From: Lentibacillus populi
GTDB taxonomy: Bacteria > Bacillota > Bacilli > Bacillales > Amphibacillaceae
NCBI GenBank assembly: GCA_014642895.1
Contig: BMJD01000011.1
Coordinates: 1-64,000 of the forward strand
Reading direction: 5' to 3'
DNA length: 64,000 bases
This document shows positions 62,896 to 64,000 of this stretch, one piece after another. The notes below the pieces were generated by a model. That model had not been told where the DNA came from. It was given only the letters and a program-made list of their open reading frames with translations, and did not search any database. The translations under genes were made by a program, and so were the position numbers. How positions within the stretch are numbered: position 1 is the first letter of the stretch; every line of letters starts with the position of its first letter.

Positions 62896-64000
62896 GATAT
62901 CCTCCTCCGAAAATTTGTGAGTGCTTAACAAATGGTTGATTTTTCCCCTTTGTCTTTACAGCTAAATGTTTTACTACATGAAGTAACAAATCACCCCCTG
63001 ATTTGATATCTTCCTCTCTTGTATATTCCTCAGGGCAGTGGCTTTTTCCTCCCATACTTGGAATAAAAATCATCCCTACATCGATCAGGTCCGTCATCAT
63101 TGCTGCGTCGTGAACAGCGCCACTATTCATTTTCATATAGTTATAGCCCTGTTCGGATGCTGCCTCCTCAATCGCCTGGACGATAGTTTGACAGGGAAGA
63201 TGCACCACTAATCAATTCAATCTCGCTTTGAAATTTATCTTCCACGGCAACGGCGTTTACTTTTTCAGCCAAGGCATTGGCAACAAGATTAATTCCCTCT
63301 GCCTCCACATCCCTCACATCTATAAAAAACTCCACACGTCGGGGAATAACATTTGGCATATTTGGCTGACAGGTTATTTTATAAGTAAAGAAAGTATAAA
63401 AATTTAGGCTCTATTCTGCTTACGTCAGAGTTGGCCATGTCCAGCTCCAGCGCCCAGCAACTAGCAAACTTCACACTCCTTCACTACGATAAGTCAACAT
63501 CGGCAAAAGGGGAAGTTCGGTTAAAACCGCGACGACAATCGCCACACCGAACTGAACTACGTCCTGTAGGCCTCAGCTCACCGTGTTTCCTTTATCTCAT
63601 TGCGGAGTGCTCCAGTTTGTACGTTGCTAAACGTGCGCTTGCGCTTTTCTTACCAACCGTGGCAACTGTTGTCGGTAATGCTTGGCTTCTTGCCATTTGC
63701 TGAATATAGGAAATGATGGTTGCTGCTCCCACCAATGGATCACGTCTTAAATCCATCGGCGTTGTCCCCGCATGATTGGAATCCCCTTCCAGTGTAACTT
63801 TAAACGTTTTCATTCCTGAAATCGCTTGAACAATACCAATCGATTTACGCTGCGTTTCAAGTATAGCCCACTGTTCAATATGCAGTTCTATCATCGTATC
63901 TACTTCATTGCTTCCAAGAACATCCTTACCAACATCCTCTACATTAAGACCGAAATTTTTAGCCAGGTCATAAGCGGAATCACCTTCTCCATTTTTGATG
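62879..64000 (-). pseudogene. second hydantoinase/carbamoylase-type amidase, disrupted
   Basis: The gene enters from the right edge without its N-terminus. From 64000 to 63653 it encodes a normal middle part (TMIELHIEQWAILETQRKSI, then GDSNHAGTTPMDLRRDPL, ending TTVATVG). A 269-bp repeat then splits it. The frame resumes at 63379 with ITCQPNMPNVIPRRVEFFID, shifts again near 63205 (LISGASSLSNY vs LPCQTIVQAIEEAA), and ends KHSQIFGGGYHAYIN. Insertion plus frameshift make a functional enzyme very unlikely. Relative to pydC at 49297 it is a paralogue. Its end overlaps the hydA start by 17 bases. Confidence 0.88.
63382..63650 (-). mobile_element. 269-bp MITE-like repeat inserted in the carbamoylase gene
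   Basis: The insertion is bounded by TA at 63380-63381 and 63651-63652; removing the element and one TA restores the coding sequence TVG-K-ITCQ. The ends (minus strand AGAAAAGCGCAAGCGC... and inverse TAAGTAAAGAAAGTAT...) are only loosely inverted repeats. Centre: ACAGGACGT box and hairpin AGTTCGGT/ACCGAACT (63514-63521, 63546-63553). No transposase ORF. A shorter copy is at 52424. Confidence 0.75.

Noticed and set aside
63431-63703. 90-codon plus-strand frame
   Set aside because: It spans the MITE-like insertion and its boundary; the frame is a by-product of the repeat.

Overview
The window looks like a chromosomal segment of a low-GC Gram-positive of the Bacillaceae, probably a halotolerant genus such as Virgibacillus, Oceanobacillus or Lentibacillus. 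This is inferred from Bacillus-type Shine-Dalgarno sites, relatives of B. subtilis YojN/YojO, Bmr, YhcX, the LnrJKLMN system and DUF2089, and a BCCT osmolyte-type carrier. No rRNA or tRNA gene and no CRISPR array was seen.

Bases 1-24 kb are an accessory, partly decaying region. They hold the start of a TnpB-like gene, two rotted Rpn/PD-(D/E)XK nuclease-transposase remnants, a broken MazEF toxin-antitoxin locus whose antitoxin tail is joined to an ABC permease, a frameshifted lipoprotein, a BCCT carrier, a MoxR-VWA pair (YojN/YojO-like), an Xre regulator with two matching palindromic operators, a YeeE/YedE thiosulfate-type transporter, an Lnr-like resistance module (response regulator, kinase, ATPase, two permeases), an NlpC/P60 protein with Ser in place of the catalytic Cys, and a Bmr-type efflux pump next to a wrecked Mta/TipA-like regulator. 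Two intergenic gaps carry degenerate tandem repeats of different sequence but the same 21-bp period.

Bases 24.5-43.6 kb, all on the minus strand, form a polyamine/amine uptake and catabolism block: PotABCD importer, PuuP-like permease, PuuB-like oxidase, class III aminotransferase, succinate-semialdehyde dehydrogenase, C45 acyltransferase-like hydrolase, YtcJ-like amidohydrolase, and two paralogous GNAT-nitrilase fusions that both lack the nitrilase cysteine. A CBS/PAS-containing sigma-54 activator lies in the middle. Two excellent -24/-12 promoters, each with TGCATA direct repeats upstream, precede the aminotransferase and the permease, suggesting one sigma-54 regulon.

Bases 44.5-64 kb encode reductive pyrimidine degradation: PreT/PreA, dihydropyrimidinase, beta-ureidopropionase, a beta-alanine-type transaminase and CoA-acylating (methyl)malonate-semialdehyde dehydrogenase. 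This is a complete predicted route from uracil to acetyl-CoA, with an NCS1 nucleobase permease, a sodium:solute symporter and a divergent PucR regulator; a good cre box suggests catabolite repression. A TetR-ABC exporter operon and a SodC-type lipoprotein interrupt it. At the right edge a second carbamoylase gene is a pseudogene, split by a 269-bp TA-flanked repeat and by a frameshift. Related intergenic repeats occur at 32.3, 37.7, 42.1, 43.9 and 52.4 kb; three of these elements share a hairpin whose stem covaries between copies.
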